From Saprospiraceae bacterium (GTDB lineage: Bacteria; Bacteroidota; Bacteroidia; Bacteroidales; JAIPBB01), in contig JAIPBB010000005.1 in the NCBI GenBank assembly GCA_021739805.1, forward strand, positions 1 through 46,406: a DNA stretch of 46,406 nt, in the 5' to 3' direction. Shown here one piece after another: positions 14,803 through 24,060 of the stretch. A program made the position numbers and the translations under genes. How positions within the stretch are numbered: position 1 is the first letter of the stretch; every line of letters starts with the position of its first letter. A model generated the notes under the pieces. That model was not told where the DNA came from and did no database searches. It worked only from the letters and a program-made list of their open reading frames with translations.

Positions 14803-15777
14803 ATGAAAAAAGTATTAATAACTGGTGCTGCCGGCTTCATCGGCTCACATTTAACCGAATATCTTGTCTCTAAAGGTTTCGATGTAAAAGCTTTTGTACA
14901 CTACAATTCTCAAAACAATTGGGGGTGGCTAGAGCAATCAAATGTTAAAAATGAGATTGAAGTTGTAACCGGTGATATCCGGGATTACGATTCTGTCCAT
15001 AACGCTGTTAAAGGAACTGATGTAGTTTTTCATTTAGCAGCATTAATTGGCATACCATATTCTTACATTTCACCTAAAGCATATATCGAGACGAATATAA
15101 CCGGTACTTACAATATCTTGCAGGCGTGTAGAGAATTAAACGTACAGCAATTATTAACTACTTCCACAAGTGAGACTTACGGTACCGCTCAATATGTGCC
15201 AATTGATGAAGATCATCCAATGGTCGGCCAGTCACCTTATTCTGCTTCCAAAATTGCTGCTGACCAACTTGCTATAAGTTATTTTCGTTCTTTCGAATTG
15301 CCGGTTAAAATTGTTCGCCCTTTCAATACTTATGGTCCACGTCAATCCGCTAGAGCTATTATACCAACAGTGATAACACAATTACTAAAAGGCAGTGATC
15401 AAATTAAACTCGGTAATCTCTCCCCGACTCGTGACCTAACCTTTGTCAAAGATACTTGTAAAGGTTTTCTGGAGATATTTAAATCCGACAAACTATTTGG
15501 TGAAATAACAAATATTGGTATGAGCAGCGAAATATCTATTGGTGACTTAGTAAATAAAATTGCAACTTTACTTGGAAAACAAGTTGAAATTATTACCGAA
15601 GAAGAAAGAATTAGACCTGATAAAAGTGAAGTAGAAAGATTATATTGCAGCAACAAAAAACTAATCGAAAATACCAATTGGAAACCTGATTATGACTTGG
15701 ATAAAGGTTTAAGCGAGACAATTGATTGGTTAAAAAATAATTTGACAAGTTATAAACACGATATCTATAATGTATAA
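14803..15777 (+). CDS. legB: NAD-dependent 4,6-dehydratase LegB
   Basis: 324 residues from the ATG at 14803. An earlier ATG at 14782 would overlap the upstream gene and add only a basic leader. ITGAAGFIGSH binds NAD, STSETYG (121-127) and Y146/K150 (YSASK) form the active site. Family signatures are FVHYNSQNNWGWLE, HLAALIGIPYSYISP and RPFNTYGPRQSARAIIPT. LegB dehydrates GDP-GlcNAc (or UDP-GlcNAc) to the 4-keto-6-deoxy sugar, the first dedicated step of legionaminic acid synthesis. It overlaps legC by 8 bases. Confidence 0.93.
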   Translation: MKKVLITGAAGFIGSHLTEYLVSKGFDVKAFVHYNSQNNWGWLEQSNVKNEIEVVTGDIRDYDSVHNAVKGTDVVFHLAALIGIPYSYISPKAYIETNITGTYNILQACRELNVQQLLTTSTSETYGTAQYVPIDEDHPMVGQSPYSASKIAADQLAISYFRSFELPVKIVRPFNTYGPRQSARAIIPTVITQLLKGSDQIKLGNLSPTRDLTFVKDTCKGFLEIFKSDKLFGEITNIGMSSEISIGDLVNKIATLLGKQVEIITEEERIRPDKSEVERLYCSNKKLIENTNWKPDYDLDKGLSETIDWLKNNLTSYKHDIYNV

Positions 15778-17005
15778 CGAAGTAATAGAATTTATTAAAA
15801 TTTTATATCCTGACAAGAATCCCGTTCCTCTGCATGAACCTGTTTTCTTTGGTAATGAAAAAAAGTATATGAATAATTGTATCGATTCTACTTTTGTTTC
15901 TTATGTAGGGAAATATGTAACACAATTTGAAGAAATGACTGCTAAATATACCGGATCTAAATACTCAGTGGCAGTTGTAAATGGAACGGCAGCTCTACAA
16001 ATTGCCTTACAAGTTGCTGGAGTTAAACCTGGCGATGAAGTAATAACACAATCCTTAACTTTCGTTGCAACCGCAAATGCAATTTCACATTGCGGAGCAA
16101 AACCAGTATTTGTTGACGTTGATAAGGATACAATGGGAATGGCACCAGAAAAATTAGATGATTGGCTATCCAAAAATATTGTATTTAAAAAAGTCTCTGG
16201 TTTTACAACAATGCAGCCATGCAACAATGCAACCATGCAGCGCGTTAGCGCTATTGTCCCCATGCACACTTTCGGATTTCCTTGTAAAATTGATGAAATA
16301 GTCGAAGTTGCAAATAAATACCATATTCCAGTTATCGAAGACTCTGCTGAATCTCTTGGCTCGTATTACCTGTCGCGTGAAATGGCAAATGCAAAAAATA
16401 ATGCAGCAAAAAATGATATTATTTTACGGGGCAAACACACTGGTACGTTTGGTTTAGCCGGAGTTCTAAGCTATAACGGTAATAAAACCATAACAACCGG
16501 CGGCGGGGGAATGATAATTACGGGTAATGAGGAGTTTGCAAAGAAAGCAAAGCATATTACAACCACTGCCAAAGTACCTCATAAATGGGAATACATTCAC
16601 GATGAAGTGGGTTATAATTATCGTATGACAAACGTAACGGCAGCAATCGGCGTAGCACAAATGGAAAATTTAGATAAAATAATTGAAAACAAACGCCAAA
16701 CCGCAGGAAAATACAAAAAGTTTTTTCAATCAAATCAATCATTCAATCATTCAATCATCGAATTCATTTCGGAACAAGCTGGTTCTATTTCAAACTATTG
16801 GCTCAATTGCATAAAACTAGAAAACCGAGAATCCCGCGATAAATTCCTCGAAGCTACAAACTCAAACGGAGTGATCACACGACCAATTTGGCGGTTAATG
16901 AATAAATTGGATATGTATAAAGATTGTCAAAAAGGTAATCTTGATAATTCCGAATGGCTTGAAGATAGGATTGTTAATATCCCGAGTGGTTACAGAAATC
17001 AATGA
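15770..17005 (+). CDS. legC: LegC family aminotransferase with in-frame inserts
   Basis: PLP-dependent DegT/DnrJ/EryC1-type aminotransferase that transaminates the 4-keto sugar from LegB. The PLP lysine is K239 in SYNGNKTITTGGGG; NGTAALQIAL, LTFVATANAI and EDSAESLGSYY are family motifs. At 411 residues it is somewhat longer than typical (about 380-390). Excess residues sit in three patches: ~141-160 (ATGCAACCATGCAG words), ~201-221 (after SLGSYY) and ~320-331 (FNHSII, from CAATCATTC words). All are in frame and probably in surface loops. The final residues overlap the next gene by 4 bases. Confidence 0.93.
   Translation: MYNEVIEFIKILYPDKNPVPLHEPVFFGNEKKYMNNCIDSTFVSYVGKYVTQFEEMTAKYTGSKYSVAVVNGTAALQIALQVAGVKPGDEVITQSLTFVATANAISHCGAKPVFVDVDKDTMGMAPEKLDDWLSKNIVFKKVSGFTTMQPCNNATMQRVSAIVPMHTFGFPCKIDEIVEVANKYHIPVIEDSAESLGSYYLSREMANAKNNAAKNDIILRGKHTGTFGLAGVLSYNGNKTITTGGGGMIITGNEEFAKKAKHITTTAKVPHKWEYIHDEVGYNYRMTNVTAAIGVAQMENLDKIIENKRQTAGKYKKFFQSNQSFNHSIIEFISEQAGSISNYWLNCIKLENRESRDKFLEATNSNGVITRPIWRLMNKLDMYKDCQKGNLDNSEWLEDRIVNIPSGYRNQ
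16200..16760 (+). repeat. Repeat words inside legC
   Basis: Inside legC: ATGCAGCCATGCAACAATGC-like words (16207-16240), an unrelated A-rich insert near 16369-16432, and CAATCATTCAATCATTCAATC (16731-16757). The first is close to CATGCAACCATGCAGAC in gmd (about 7543-7560) and the last to intergenic CAATC tracts. Confidence 0.75.
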
Positions 17006-17640
17006 ATGATCAAATTGTTGTTATCGGCGGTGGTGGACACGCAAAAGTTATTATTTCGATTCTCAAGAAATTGAATCAATACGATATCGTGGGCTATACT
17101 GATCCGGAGAATAAAGGTGAAATTTTAGGTATTTCATATTTAGGAAATGATGATAGTCTAAATTCTCTTTTCAAAGATGATGTTTATAATGCAGTAATTG
17201 GTTTGGGACAAATTAAATCCGCGGCTCTTCGTAGGAAAATTGTAGACATATGCAAACGTATTGGTTTTAACTTACCGACAATTGTATCGCCAAATGCAAT
17301 AATAAATGAAGATGTAAGCATTGGAAGTGGGACTGTAGTTATGGATGGAGTAACAATAAACAGCGGATCATCAATTGGTGAATGTTCAATTGTAAATACG
17401 AATGCCTCAATTGATCACGATTGTTCGATTGGTGATTTCACTCATATCGCTCCCGGAGTTACCTTATCTGGTGAAGTAAATATCGGTAACGATGTTTTAA
17501 TTGGAACGGGTTCAAACATAATTCAACAAATAAATATTCCGGATAATACAATTATTTCTGCCGGCAGTACCGTATTAAAATCTATTAATAAAACGGGAAT
17601 TTACAAGGGCAACCCTGCTTGTTTAATAAAAGAGATTTAA
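17002..17640 (+). CDS. NeuD/PglD-type sugar N-acetyltransferase (LegH role)
   Basis: 212 residues: an N-terminal small Rossmann-like domain (VVIGGGGHAKVIISIL) and a C-terminal left-handed beta-helix of hexapeptide repeats (VSIGSGTVVMDGVTINSG, CSIGDFTHIAPGVTLSG, NIGNDVLIGTGSNI, ending GNPACLIKEI). H138 in DHDCSIGDF is near the expected catalytic histidine. It most likely N-acetylates the 4-amino sugar from LegC using acetyl-CoA, the LegH step. It overlaps legC by 4 bases and is followed at once by legI. Confidence 0.88.
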   Translation: MNDQIVVIGGGGHAKVIISILKKLNQYDIVGYTDPENKGEILGISYLGNDDSLNSLFKDDVYNAVIGLGQIKSAALRRKIVDICKRIGFNLPTIVSPNAIINEDVSIGSGTVVMDGVTINSGSSIGECSIVNTNASIDHDCSIGDFTHIAPGVTLSGEVNIGNDVLIGTGSNIIQQINIPDNTIISAGSTVLKSINKTGIYKGNPACLIKEI

Positions 17641-17642
17641 AT

Positions 17643-18647
17643 ATGAGTAAAACATTTATAATAGCGGAAGCCGGTGTCAATCATAATGGTTCCATTGAAC
17701 TAGCACTTAAGTTAATCGATGCAGCTAAAAAAGCAGGTGCCGATGCTGTGAAGTTTCAGTCATTTAAAGCTGATAAGCTAGTATCTACAAAGGCTGATAA
17801 AGCAGAATATCAAAAACAGACAACAGACGCATCTGAATCACAATATGAAATGATAAAAAAGTTGGAATTATCGGTTGATGATCATAAAAAGCTGATTAAT
17901 TACTGCAATAAAATAAATATTCAATTTTTATCTTCTCCTTTCGATCTTGAAAGTATCGATTTATTAATTGAACTTGGTTTAGGTATTTTTAAGATTCCGT
18001 CCGGTGAGATTACAAACTTACCTTATTTGAAAAAAATTGGAAAACTTAATAAAAATATTATTCTATCAACCGGTATGGCAGATCTGGGTGAAATTGAAGA
18101 TGCACTCGATGTTCTTTGTGAGGGAGGAACAGACCTAAAAAATATTACAGTTCTTCATTGTAATACTGAATATCCCACATCGTTTGAAGATGTAAACCTC
18201 AAAGCAATGTTGACAATTAAAAATGCCTTTAATGTAAAAGTAGGATATTCGGATCATACAAACGGAATTGAGGTTCCGATTGCAGCAGTGGCGCTTGGTG
18301 CCGAAGTAATTGAAAAGCATTTTACTTTAGATAAAAATATGGAAGGGCCGGATCATAAAGCTTCACTTGAACCTAGTGAGTTAAAACAGATGGTGACTGC
18401 AATACGCAACATTGAAAAAGCTTTAGGTAATTATATAAAAAAACCTTCTCTATCTGAGTTGAAAAATAAACCCATTGCTAGAAAAAGTCTTATAGCTCTT
18501 AATGATATTAAACAAGGTGAAATATTTACTGAAAAGAATGTTGGAATAAAAAGACCGGGCAATGGAATATCGCCGATGAGATGGAATGAAGTGATTGGAA
18601 AAACTGCCCGAAGAGAATTTGGACTAGATGATTTGATTGAATTATAA
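17643..18647 (+). CDS. legI: N,N'-diacetyllegionaminate synthase LegI (NeuB family)
   Basis: 334 residues from the ATG at 17643; an upstream ATG at 17619 lies within the previous gene and is unlikely. NeuB TIM-barrel motifs are clear: IIAEAGVNHNGS, KFQSFKAD, PFDLESIDLL, IPSGEI, LHCNTEYP, GYSDHTNG, VIEKHFTLD and GPDHKASLEP. A C-terminal SAF domain (residues ~275-334, IARKSLIALNDIKQGEIF) completes it. It condenses PEP with 2,4-diacetamido-trideoxymannose to give legionaminic acid. Assignment to legionaminate rather than sialate rests on the neighbouring legB/C and ptmE-like genes. Confidence 0.92.
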   Translation: MSKTFIIAEAGVNHNGSIELALKLIDAAKKAGADAVKFQSFKADKLVSTKADKAEYQKQTTDASESQYEMIKKLELSVDDHKKLINYCNKINIQFLSSPFDLESIDLLIELGLGIFKIPSGEITNLPYLKKIGKLNKNIILSTGMADLGEIEDALDVLCEGGTDLKNITVLHCNTEYPTSFEDVNLKAMLTIKNAFNVKVGYSDHTNGIEVPIAAVALGAEVIEKHFTLDKNMEGPDHKASLEPSELKQMVTAIRNIEKALGNYIKKPSLSELKNKPIARKSLIALNDIKQGEIFTEKNVGIKRPGNGISPMRWNEVIGKTARREFGLDDLIEL

Positions 18648-18664
18648 AAAAGTATAGAACTACT

Positions 18665-19798
18665 TTGACAAAGAAAGAATCTAAAATAAAAATTGCATTG
18701 TTAACTGCGGGAAGATCTGATTACAGTATTTATCTGCCGCTTATAAAAAAGTTAATTTCTGAAAAGCATTTCAATCTTCATATTATTGCTTTTGGCTCCC
18801 ATCCTTATGAAGAGTTTGGTAATACAATTAAATTTATTGAAAAAGATGGTTTTACAGTAAGTTACATAGTTAAAGCCCTGAACACAGATTTTTCACCGGA
18901 ATCTATAGCTGTAAGTATGGGTAATACTTTAAAAGAGTTTGCTCATATTTATAATAAAGAACGTTACGATTTTATTTTTGCTCTTGGTGATAGATTTGAA
19001 ATGTTTGCGGCTGTTTCAGCTTCAGTCCCATTTAACATCCCTATAGCACATCTACACGGAGGTGAAAGTACATTGGGTGCTATTGATGATAAGTTTAGGC
19101 ATGCTATCACATTAATGTCAAAATATCATTTTACTTCAACTAAAAACCACGCCAGAAAAGTAACCAGATTAATTGATTCGGATGAATTTGTTTATAACGT
19201 TGGTGCACTTGCATTAGATAATATTAAGGATATGCAATTATTATCCATAGATGAATTAAAAAAAGAACTAGAGATAGATTTTACTAAACCAACACTTCTT
19301 GCAACAATTCATCCGGAAACCGTTAATTTAAAGGTAAACTCAAAGTTGGTAGAAGAATTTATTAGAGCAATTGAATTGTCTGAATACCAAACTTTAATTA
19401 CACTACCAAATAATGACACTGCAAATGAATTTTTAAGAAAAGAATTGATAAAATTTAGTAAAACTCATAAAAATATTTTTGCATTCGATGCTCTAGGGCC
19501 CTTAAAATATTACTCTTGTATGAAACACTGTTATGCAGTGATAGGGAATTCTTCAAGTGGGATTATTGAAGCAGCTTCTTTTGGAAAGTACGTAATCAAT
19601 ATCGGAGACCGTCAGAAAGGTCGTGACCGAGGGGAAAACATAATTGATACTCCAATTGATGCTACTGCAATAAAAAGCAAAATTGAACAAGCAAAAGAAA
19701 TGCCTGAGTTAAACAAGAAAAACAACTACGGTGAGGGTAATACCTCTGATAAAATTATTTCTATTATCAAAAAGAATTCTAAAAGTCATTTAACATAG
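18665..19798 (+). CDS. legG: Hydrolysing NDP-sugar 2-epimerase LegG (NeuC family)
   Basis: 377 residues, probably from the TTG at 18665 as no suitable ATG lies before the first conserved strand (IALLTAGRSDY). The GT-B-like NeuC fold is marked by LGDRFE (107-112), HLHGGE (129-134), ATIHPET and GNSSSGIIEA (294-303). It releases 2,4-diacetamido-trideoxymannose from its nucleotide sugar for LegI. In the legionaminate pathway the substrate is GDP-linked, consistent with the PtmE-like guanylyltransferase just downstream. Confidence 0.9.
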   Translation: MTKKESKIKIALLTAGRSDYSIYLPLIKKLISEKHFNLHIIAFGSHPYEEFGNTIKFIEKDGFTVSYIVKALNTDFSPESIAVSMGNTLKEFAHIYNKERYDFIFALGDRFEMFAAVSASVPFNIPIAHLHGGESTLGAIDDKFRHAITLMSKYHFTSTKNHARKVTRLIDSDEFVYNVGALALDNIKDMQLLSIDELKKELEIDFTKPTLLATIHPETVNLKVNSKLVEEFIRAIELSEYQTLITLPNNDTANEFLRKELIKFSKTHKNIFAFDALGPLKYYSCMKHCYAVIGNSSSGIIEAASFGKYVINIGDRQKGRDRGENIIDTPIDATAIKSKIEQAKEMPELNKKNNYGEGNTSDKIISIIKKNSKSHLT

Positions 19799-19807
19799 TA
19801 CATTTTT

Positions 19808-20872
19808 ATGCTAAAAGAGTTTTCTAAAATATTAATAGATAAATCAGCCTCTGCAAAAGATGCAATGAAGCAGTTAGATAAAACTGCCGAAAAAATACTT
19901 TTTGTTGTAGAGGATAATAATAAGCTTATTGGCTCTTTAACGGACGGTGATATAAGGCGATGGATTCTTAAAGACGGTGATCTTAATTCTGCCGTAATGG
20001 ATGTATGCTTTAAAGGAACATATTCTATTGAAACAAAATATGATTTGGAGCAAGTCAAGACTGAGATTCTTAAGAGAAAAATTGTCTACGTTCCTGTCGT
20101 AAATGAAAATAAAGAAATTGTTGAGTTTTTGATTTGGGACAAATTGTTTGATGACAAAATTATCAGAAAATCAAAGGAAAAACTTAATGCTGAAGTTGTT
20201 ATAATGGCAGGTGGTAAGGGATCTCGATTAGATCCTTTTACAAGGATTCTTCCTAAACCATTAATTCCAATCGGAGATAAAACAATTCTTGAAATAATAA
20301 TTGAAAAATTTACGGATTACGGAAATGAAGAATTTTATATTTCGGTAAACCATAAAGCAAAAATAATAAAATCATATTTTGAAGAAATACAACCAGAGTA
20401 TTACTTAAAATACATTTATGAAGAAAAACCACTGGGTACTGTAGGTGCATTAAAAACTTTAGATGGGCAAGTAAAAAAGGATATTATTCTAACAAACTGT
20501 GATAATATAATTGAAGCCGATTATGCCGATTTACTTGAACACCACAAAGCAAAAAATAATGACATAACGATAATTGCCTCAATGAAACATTACAATATTC
20601 CTTATGGTATTTGCGAAATTGAGAACGGCGGACGACTAGTAAGCATAAATGAAAAACCGGAATATGATCTTTTAGTGAATACAGGTATGTATGTTCTCAA
20701 ACCGGAAGTTTTAAAGTATATTCCAAAAGAAGAATTATTTCATATAACACATTTGATTGAAAAAATAAAATCAACTCACAAAATCGGAATTTATCCAATT
20801 AGCGAAAACTCTTGGATTGATACGGGAGAGTGGGTTGAGTACAAGAAGGCAGTGGAGAAGTTAAGATTATGA
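19808..20872 (+). CDS. ptmE: Glucosamine-1-phosphate guanylyltransferase, PtmE-like
   Basis: 354 residues with two parts: a CBS-domain pair (about 1-118, LIGSLTDGDIRRWIL) and a nucleotidyltransferase domain (129-350) with AGGKGSRL (134-141), PKPLIPIG (149-156) and TNCDN. This CBS-plus-NTP-transferase architecture matches PtmE, which makes GDP-glucosamine and so commits the pathway to GDP-linked intermediates. The CBS pair may bind a nucleotide as a regulatory ligand. It overlaps the next gene by 4 bases. Confidence 0.88.
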   Translation: MLKEFSKILIDKSASAKDAMKQLDKTAEKILFVVEDNNKLIGSLTDGDIRRWILKDGDLNSAVMDVCFKGTYSIETKYDLEQVKTEILKRKIVYVPVVNENKEIVEFLIWDKLFDDKIIRKSKEKLNAEVVIMAGGKGSRLDPFTRILPKPLIPIGDKTILEIIIEKFTDYGNEEFYISVNHKAKIIKSYFEEIQPEYYLKYIYEEKPLGTVGALKTLDGQVKKDIILTNCDNIIEADYADLLEHHKAKNNDITIIASMKHYNIPYGICEIENGGRLVSINEKPEYDLLVNTGMYVLKPEVLKYIPKEELFHITHLIEKIKSTHKIGIYPISENSWIDTGEWVEYKKAVEKLRL

Positions 20873-21330
20873 TTCTAGATCTATTATCAAATATATCCTT
20901 TTATAAGAAGTTGAGTCCCAATATAAAAGATGCTATTAATTCTGCAGCGGCAATTGATTTTTCTATACTTGATAATGGTAAACATTCAATCAAAGAGAGT
21001 GAAATATACGTTATTGTAAATAGCTATGAAACTAAACAGAATATAAATTCCATTTTAGAGGGTCATAAAAAATATATTGACTTTCATTTTTTACTTGAGG
21101 GTAGTGAAGTTATTGATTATGAGCCTTTAATAAATCAGCGAATTGTTACAGAATATAATGATGTAGAAGACTATTGTTTATTTAGTTGTCGAACACCGAG
21201 TAAGTTAAGACTTGAAAAAGGCTTATTTGCATTATTTTTCCCGAGCGATTTGCATTATACAGGAATAGCAGAAACACAACCTAGTTATGTAAAAAAGGTA
21301 GTAATTAAAATTGAAATGGAGAGTTTATGA
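20869..21330 (+). CDS. YhcH/YjgK/YiaL (NanQ-like) family protein
   Basis: 153-residue DUF386 protein with the single-domain cupin-like fold: EIYVIVNSYET, EGHKKYIDFHFLLEGSE (conserved EGHKKYIDxHF metal-site region), and FALFFPSDLHYTG. E. coli NanQ of this family is a sialic-acid anomerase. Here it sits between ptmE and a second NeuB-like synthase, overlapping both by 4 bases, so it may help with ring opening or anomer conversion of a nonulosonic acid or precursor. That role is inference. Confidence 0.87.
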   Translation: MILDLLSNISFYKKLSPNIKDAINSAAAIDFSILDNGKHSIKESEIYVIVNSYETKQNINSILEGHKKYIDFHFLLEGSEVIDYEPLINQRIVTEYNDVEDYCLFSCRTPSKLRLEKGLFALFFPSDLHYTGIAETQPSYVKKVVIKIEMESL

Positions 21331-22322
21331 AACTTATTGCAGAAACGGCATGGCATCATCAAGGAGATTTTGAGTTTTTTAAAAACCTTGTTTCAAAAAT
21401 TGTTAAAAATGAAAATGTAGACATTATTAAACTACATCTAACAATTGATTTTGATGAGTATATGCATTTTGATCATAACGCATACTCCGATTTGAAAAAC
21501 ATGATGTTCAAAAAAGAACAATGGGAACAAATATTAGATTTGATCGCAAATTCAAATAAAGAAAAAATATTTTTATGCAATGACACAAAGGCAATTGAAT
21601 TAGGAATGAAATACATTCCCGAGATTGTTGAAATCCATTCAGCATGTTTAAATGACATACATCTTCTTGACTCATTAAAATCGAATTTAGGAAATACAAT
21701 AAAAGTTATGCTTGGTGTCGGCGGTTCAACTTTATATGAAATAGAAAAAGCAATTAATAGGCTTGAACCTGATAATGTCATTTTAATGCATGGATTTCAA
21801 AATTATCCTACAAAATATAGTGATGTAAATTTTGGGAAAATTAAAAAGATAATGCAGTTGTATCCAAATTATGAACATGGTTATGCTGATCATACTGCAT
21901 GGGATGAACCAAATAATATTTTAATAACTTTGTTTGGTGCTGCTTTAGGTATGCAGTATGTTGAAAAACATGTGACAACAAATTATGGCCAAGATAGAAT
22001 TGATAGCTCAGCAGCGATATCTTTTGAAATGTTTGATAAACTCAAAGATAAGCTTGAGATTCTAGCAAGATGTCATGGTAATGGATTGCTTGAAATGAAT
22101 GAAGGGGAGAAAAAATATTCACAATTTGGGCCGATTAAAAAGGCAGCTTTTCTAAATAGAGACGTTAATAAGGATGATGTTTTGACGGAAGAAATGATCT
22201 ACTTTAAACGTACATCAAAAACTGCAAATCTAACTCAAATTGATATTTTAGATAACATCGGCAAAAAATTTAATACCGACATTAGTAGCAATACCATACT
22301 AATAAAGGAAATGTTGTCATAA
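21327..22322 (+). CDS. Second, divergent NeuB-family synthase with SAF domain
   Basis: 331 residues aligning along its length with LegI motifs but strongly changed: AETAWHHQGD replaces AEAGVNHNGS, HGFQNYPTKYSDVNF replaces HCNTEYPTSFEDVNL, HGYADHT replaces VGYSDHT, and VEKHVTTNYGQDRIDSSAAIS replaces IEKHFTLDKNMEGPDHKAS. A SAF-like C-terminus (KKAAFLNRDVNKDDVLTEEMIYF) is present. It is probably a PEP-dependent ulosonate synthase acting on a different aldose, forming a unit with the overlapping YhcH-like and SpsF-like genes. The substrate cannot be told from sequence. Confidence 0.83.
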   Translation: MKLIAETAWHHQGDFEFFKNLVSKIVKNENVDIIKLHLTIDFDEYMHFDHNAYSDLKNMMFKKEQWEQILDLIANSNKEKIFLCNDTKAIELGMKYIPEIVEIHSACLNDIHLLDSLKSNLGNTIKVMLGVGGSTLYEIEKAINRLEPDNVILMHGFQNYPTKYSDVNFGKIKKIMQLYPNYEHGYADHTAWDEPNNILITLFGAALGMQYVEKHVTTNYGQDRIDSSAAISFEMFDKLKDKLEILARCHGNGLLEMNEGEKKYSQFGPIKKAAFLNRDVNKDDVLTEEMIYFKRTSKTANLTQIDILDNIGKKFNTDISSNTILIKEMLS

Positions 22323-23071
22323 TGAAAATTGGATATTTAATTACTGCAAGATTGAAATCCACAAGGCTGCCGGAAAAGTTGCTTTTAAAAGTTCAAGATG
22401 GCGAGTTTATCAGGTGGATGATTCGAAGATTAAAAATTACAATAGCTCTGGATGAAATAATTTTATGTACATCTACAAATCCACAAGATAGTCCCTTAGA
22501 AATAATTGCCGAGGAAGAAGGAATAAAATGTTTTAGAGGTGATGAAGAAGATGTTCTATTTAGATTAAATGATGCCATCATAAAGTATAATTTAGATTAT
22601 GCATTAAATATAACTGCAGATTGCCCGCTTGTATCTTATGAGTATATTCCTCTCATTATTAACGAATATAAAAGAACTAATGCTGATTTAATTCGAACTT
22701 TGGACCTTCCGCACGGCTTATTTTCCTACGGTATAAAACCGGAAGCATTGAATTACATTTGCAAAAATAAAACCGGCAAAAATACTGAGGTCTGGGCAAA
22801 GTATTTTACCGATGATCCTAAATTAAATGTTAATGAGATGAATATTCCGGCTTATTTAATGAGGCCAGATTATAGACTGACTTTAGATTATCCCGAAGAC
22901 TATGAAGTGTTTAAAAGAATCTTTGAATTTTTCGGAAAAGAATCATACAAAATAGGTATAGCTGATTTACTTTACTTTTTGGATAACAATAAGAGTATAG
23001 TTGATATTAATCAGAACTGCCGGGGTTTGTATAAACAGCGATGGGATTCACAGAATAAAATTGATCTTTAA
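22322..23071 (+). CDS. SpsF/CTP_transf_3-type cytidylyltransferase
   Basis: 249 residues. TARLKSTRLPEKLL is the nucleotide-binding N-terminus of the KdsB/NeuA-like CTP_transf_3 family; CTSTNPQDSPLEIIAEEEGIKCFRG and NITADCPLVSYEYI follow. RLTLDYPEDYEVFKRIFE is typical of SpsF. No classical NeuA/LegF is present in the window, so this is the best candidate for CMP-activation of one or both nonulosonic acids. It overlaps the synthase gene by one base and abuts the oxidoreductase gene. Confidence 0.85.
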   Translation: MKIGYLITARLKSTRLPEKLLLKVQDGEFIRWMIRRLKITIALDEIILCTSTNPQDSPLEIIAEEEGIKCFRGDEEDVLFRLNDAIIKYNLDYALNITADCPLVSYEYIPLIINEYKRTNADLIRTLDLPHGLFSYGIKPEALNYICKNKTGKNTEVWAKYFTDDPKLNVNEMNIPAYLMRPDYRLTLDYPEDYEVFKRIFEFFGKESYKIGIADLLYFLDNNKSIVDINQNCRGLYKQRWDSQNKIDL

Positions 23072-24060
23072 TGAATATTAAAGTTTTAGTTATCGGAAGC
23101 GGATCAATTGGTCAACGTCATATAAAAGCATTAAAGATGTTGGGAATAAAAGAAATTGCAATTTATAAGACTAATAAAGGGACAATTAAACAGCCACCCA
23201 CAGTAATATCTGAAAATATAATTATTTTTTATGATTTGAATAAGGCATTTGAATGGGAACCGACCCACATTATTATAAGTAATCCTACAAGCCTACATTT
23301 GGAATATATCTTGAAATCTATTAATACCGGCGCCTATATTTTTGTTGAAAAGCCTGTTCTTGATGATTATGATAAAATCGATATAATGGTTAAAAATAAA
23401 ATAATGAATTCAAGTATAGTTGTAGGTTATAATCTCAGATTCCATTCTATATTTAATTTTATCAAGAATAAAATAAAGAATAATGATTACGGGAATGTAT
23501 TAAAAGCTAATTTAATCGTTGGGCATTACCTTCCATTTTGGCATCCTTATGAAGATTACAGATTCTCATATGCTGCAAAGAAAGAACTAGGAGGAGGTAC
23601 ATTAAAAACATTATCACACGAAATAGACTTAGCCCTTTATTTTTTTGATAAAATAATAAGAGTCTTTGCAAATATTCAAAAAATAAGTGACCTCGAAATT
23701 GATGTAGATGATTATTGTATGGTTAGCTTGGTTACAGAAGGTTGCAGAAGTGTTGTCCTTGAAATGGATTTCCTTAATCCAACTCCTTTAAGACAAGGGA
23801 AAATACTATTTAAAAAAGGTTTATTGGAATATGATTACTTTGCTCAAAAAGTGTTTTTTACATCATATGAGTCGAGAGAAAAACAAATGATATATGAATC
23901 TGGTGAGGATTATGATAAACAATATATAAGACAGATGGATGCTTTTATTGCGAATAATAGTAACGATATATGTAAGATTAAGGAAGGTTTATCTGTTGAT
24001 GAAATTATTAGCTTATGTGAGCTTTCAAATAATAACGGAAAAGTTATATGTTTAGATTAG
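23071..24060 (+). CDS. Gfo/Idh/MocA family oxidoreductase
   Basis: 329 residues. VLVIGSGSIGQRHIKAL is the NAD(P)-binding motif, FVEKPV holds the family EKP lysine, and GGGTLKTLSHEIDLALYF contains the conserved histidine region of the C-terminal domain. Enzymes of this family oxidise or reduce nucleotide- or acid-sugars; PtmD-like and related proteins occur in nonulosonic acid loci. It overlaps the next gene by 13 bases. Substrate unknown. Confidence 0.88.
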   Translation: MNIKVLVIGSGSIGQRHIKALKMLGIKEIAIYKTNKGTIKQPPTVISENIIIFYDLNKAFEWEPTHIIISNPTSLHLEYILKSINTGAYIFVEKPVLDDYDKIDIMVKNKIMNSSIVVGYNLRFHSIFNFIKNKIKNNDYGNVLKANLIVGHYLPFWHPYEDYRFSYAAKKELGGGTLKTLSHEIDLALYFFDKIIRVFANIQKISDLEIDVDDYCMVSLVTEGCRSVVLEMDFLNPTPLRQGKILFKKGLLEYDYFAQKVFFTSYESREKQMIYESGEDYDKQYIRQMDAFIANNSNDICKIKEGLSVDEIISLCELSNNNGKVICLD

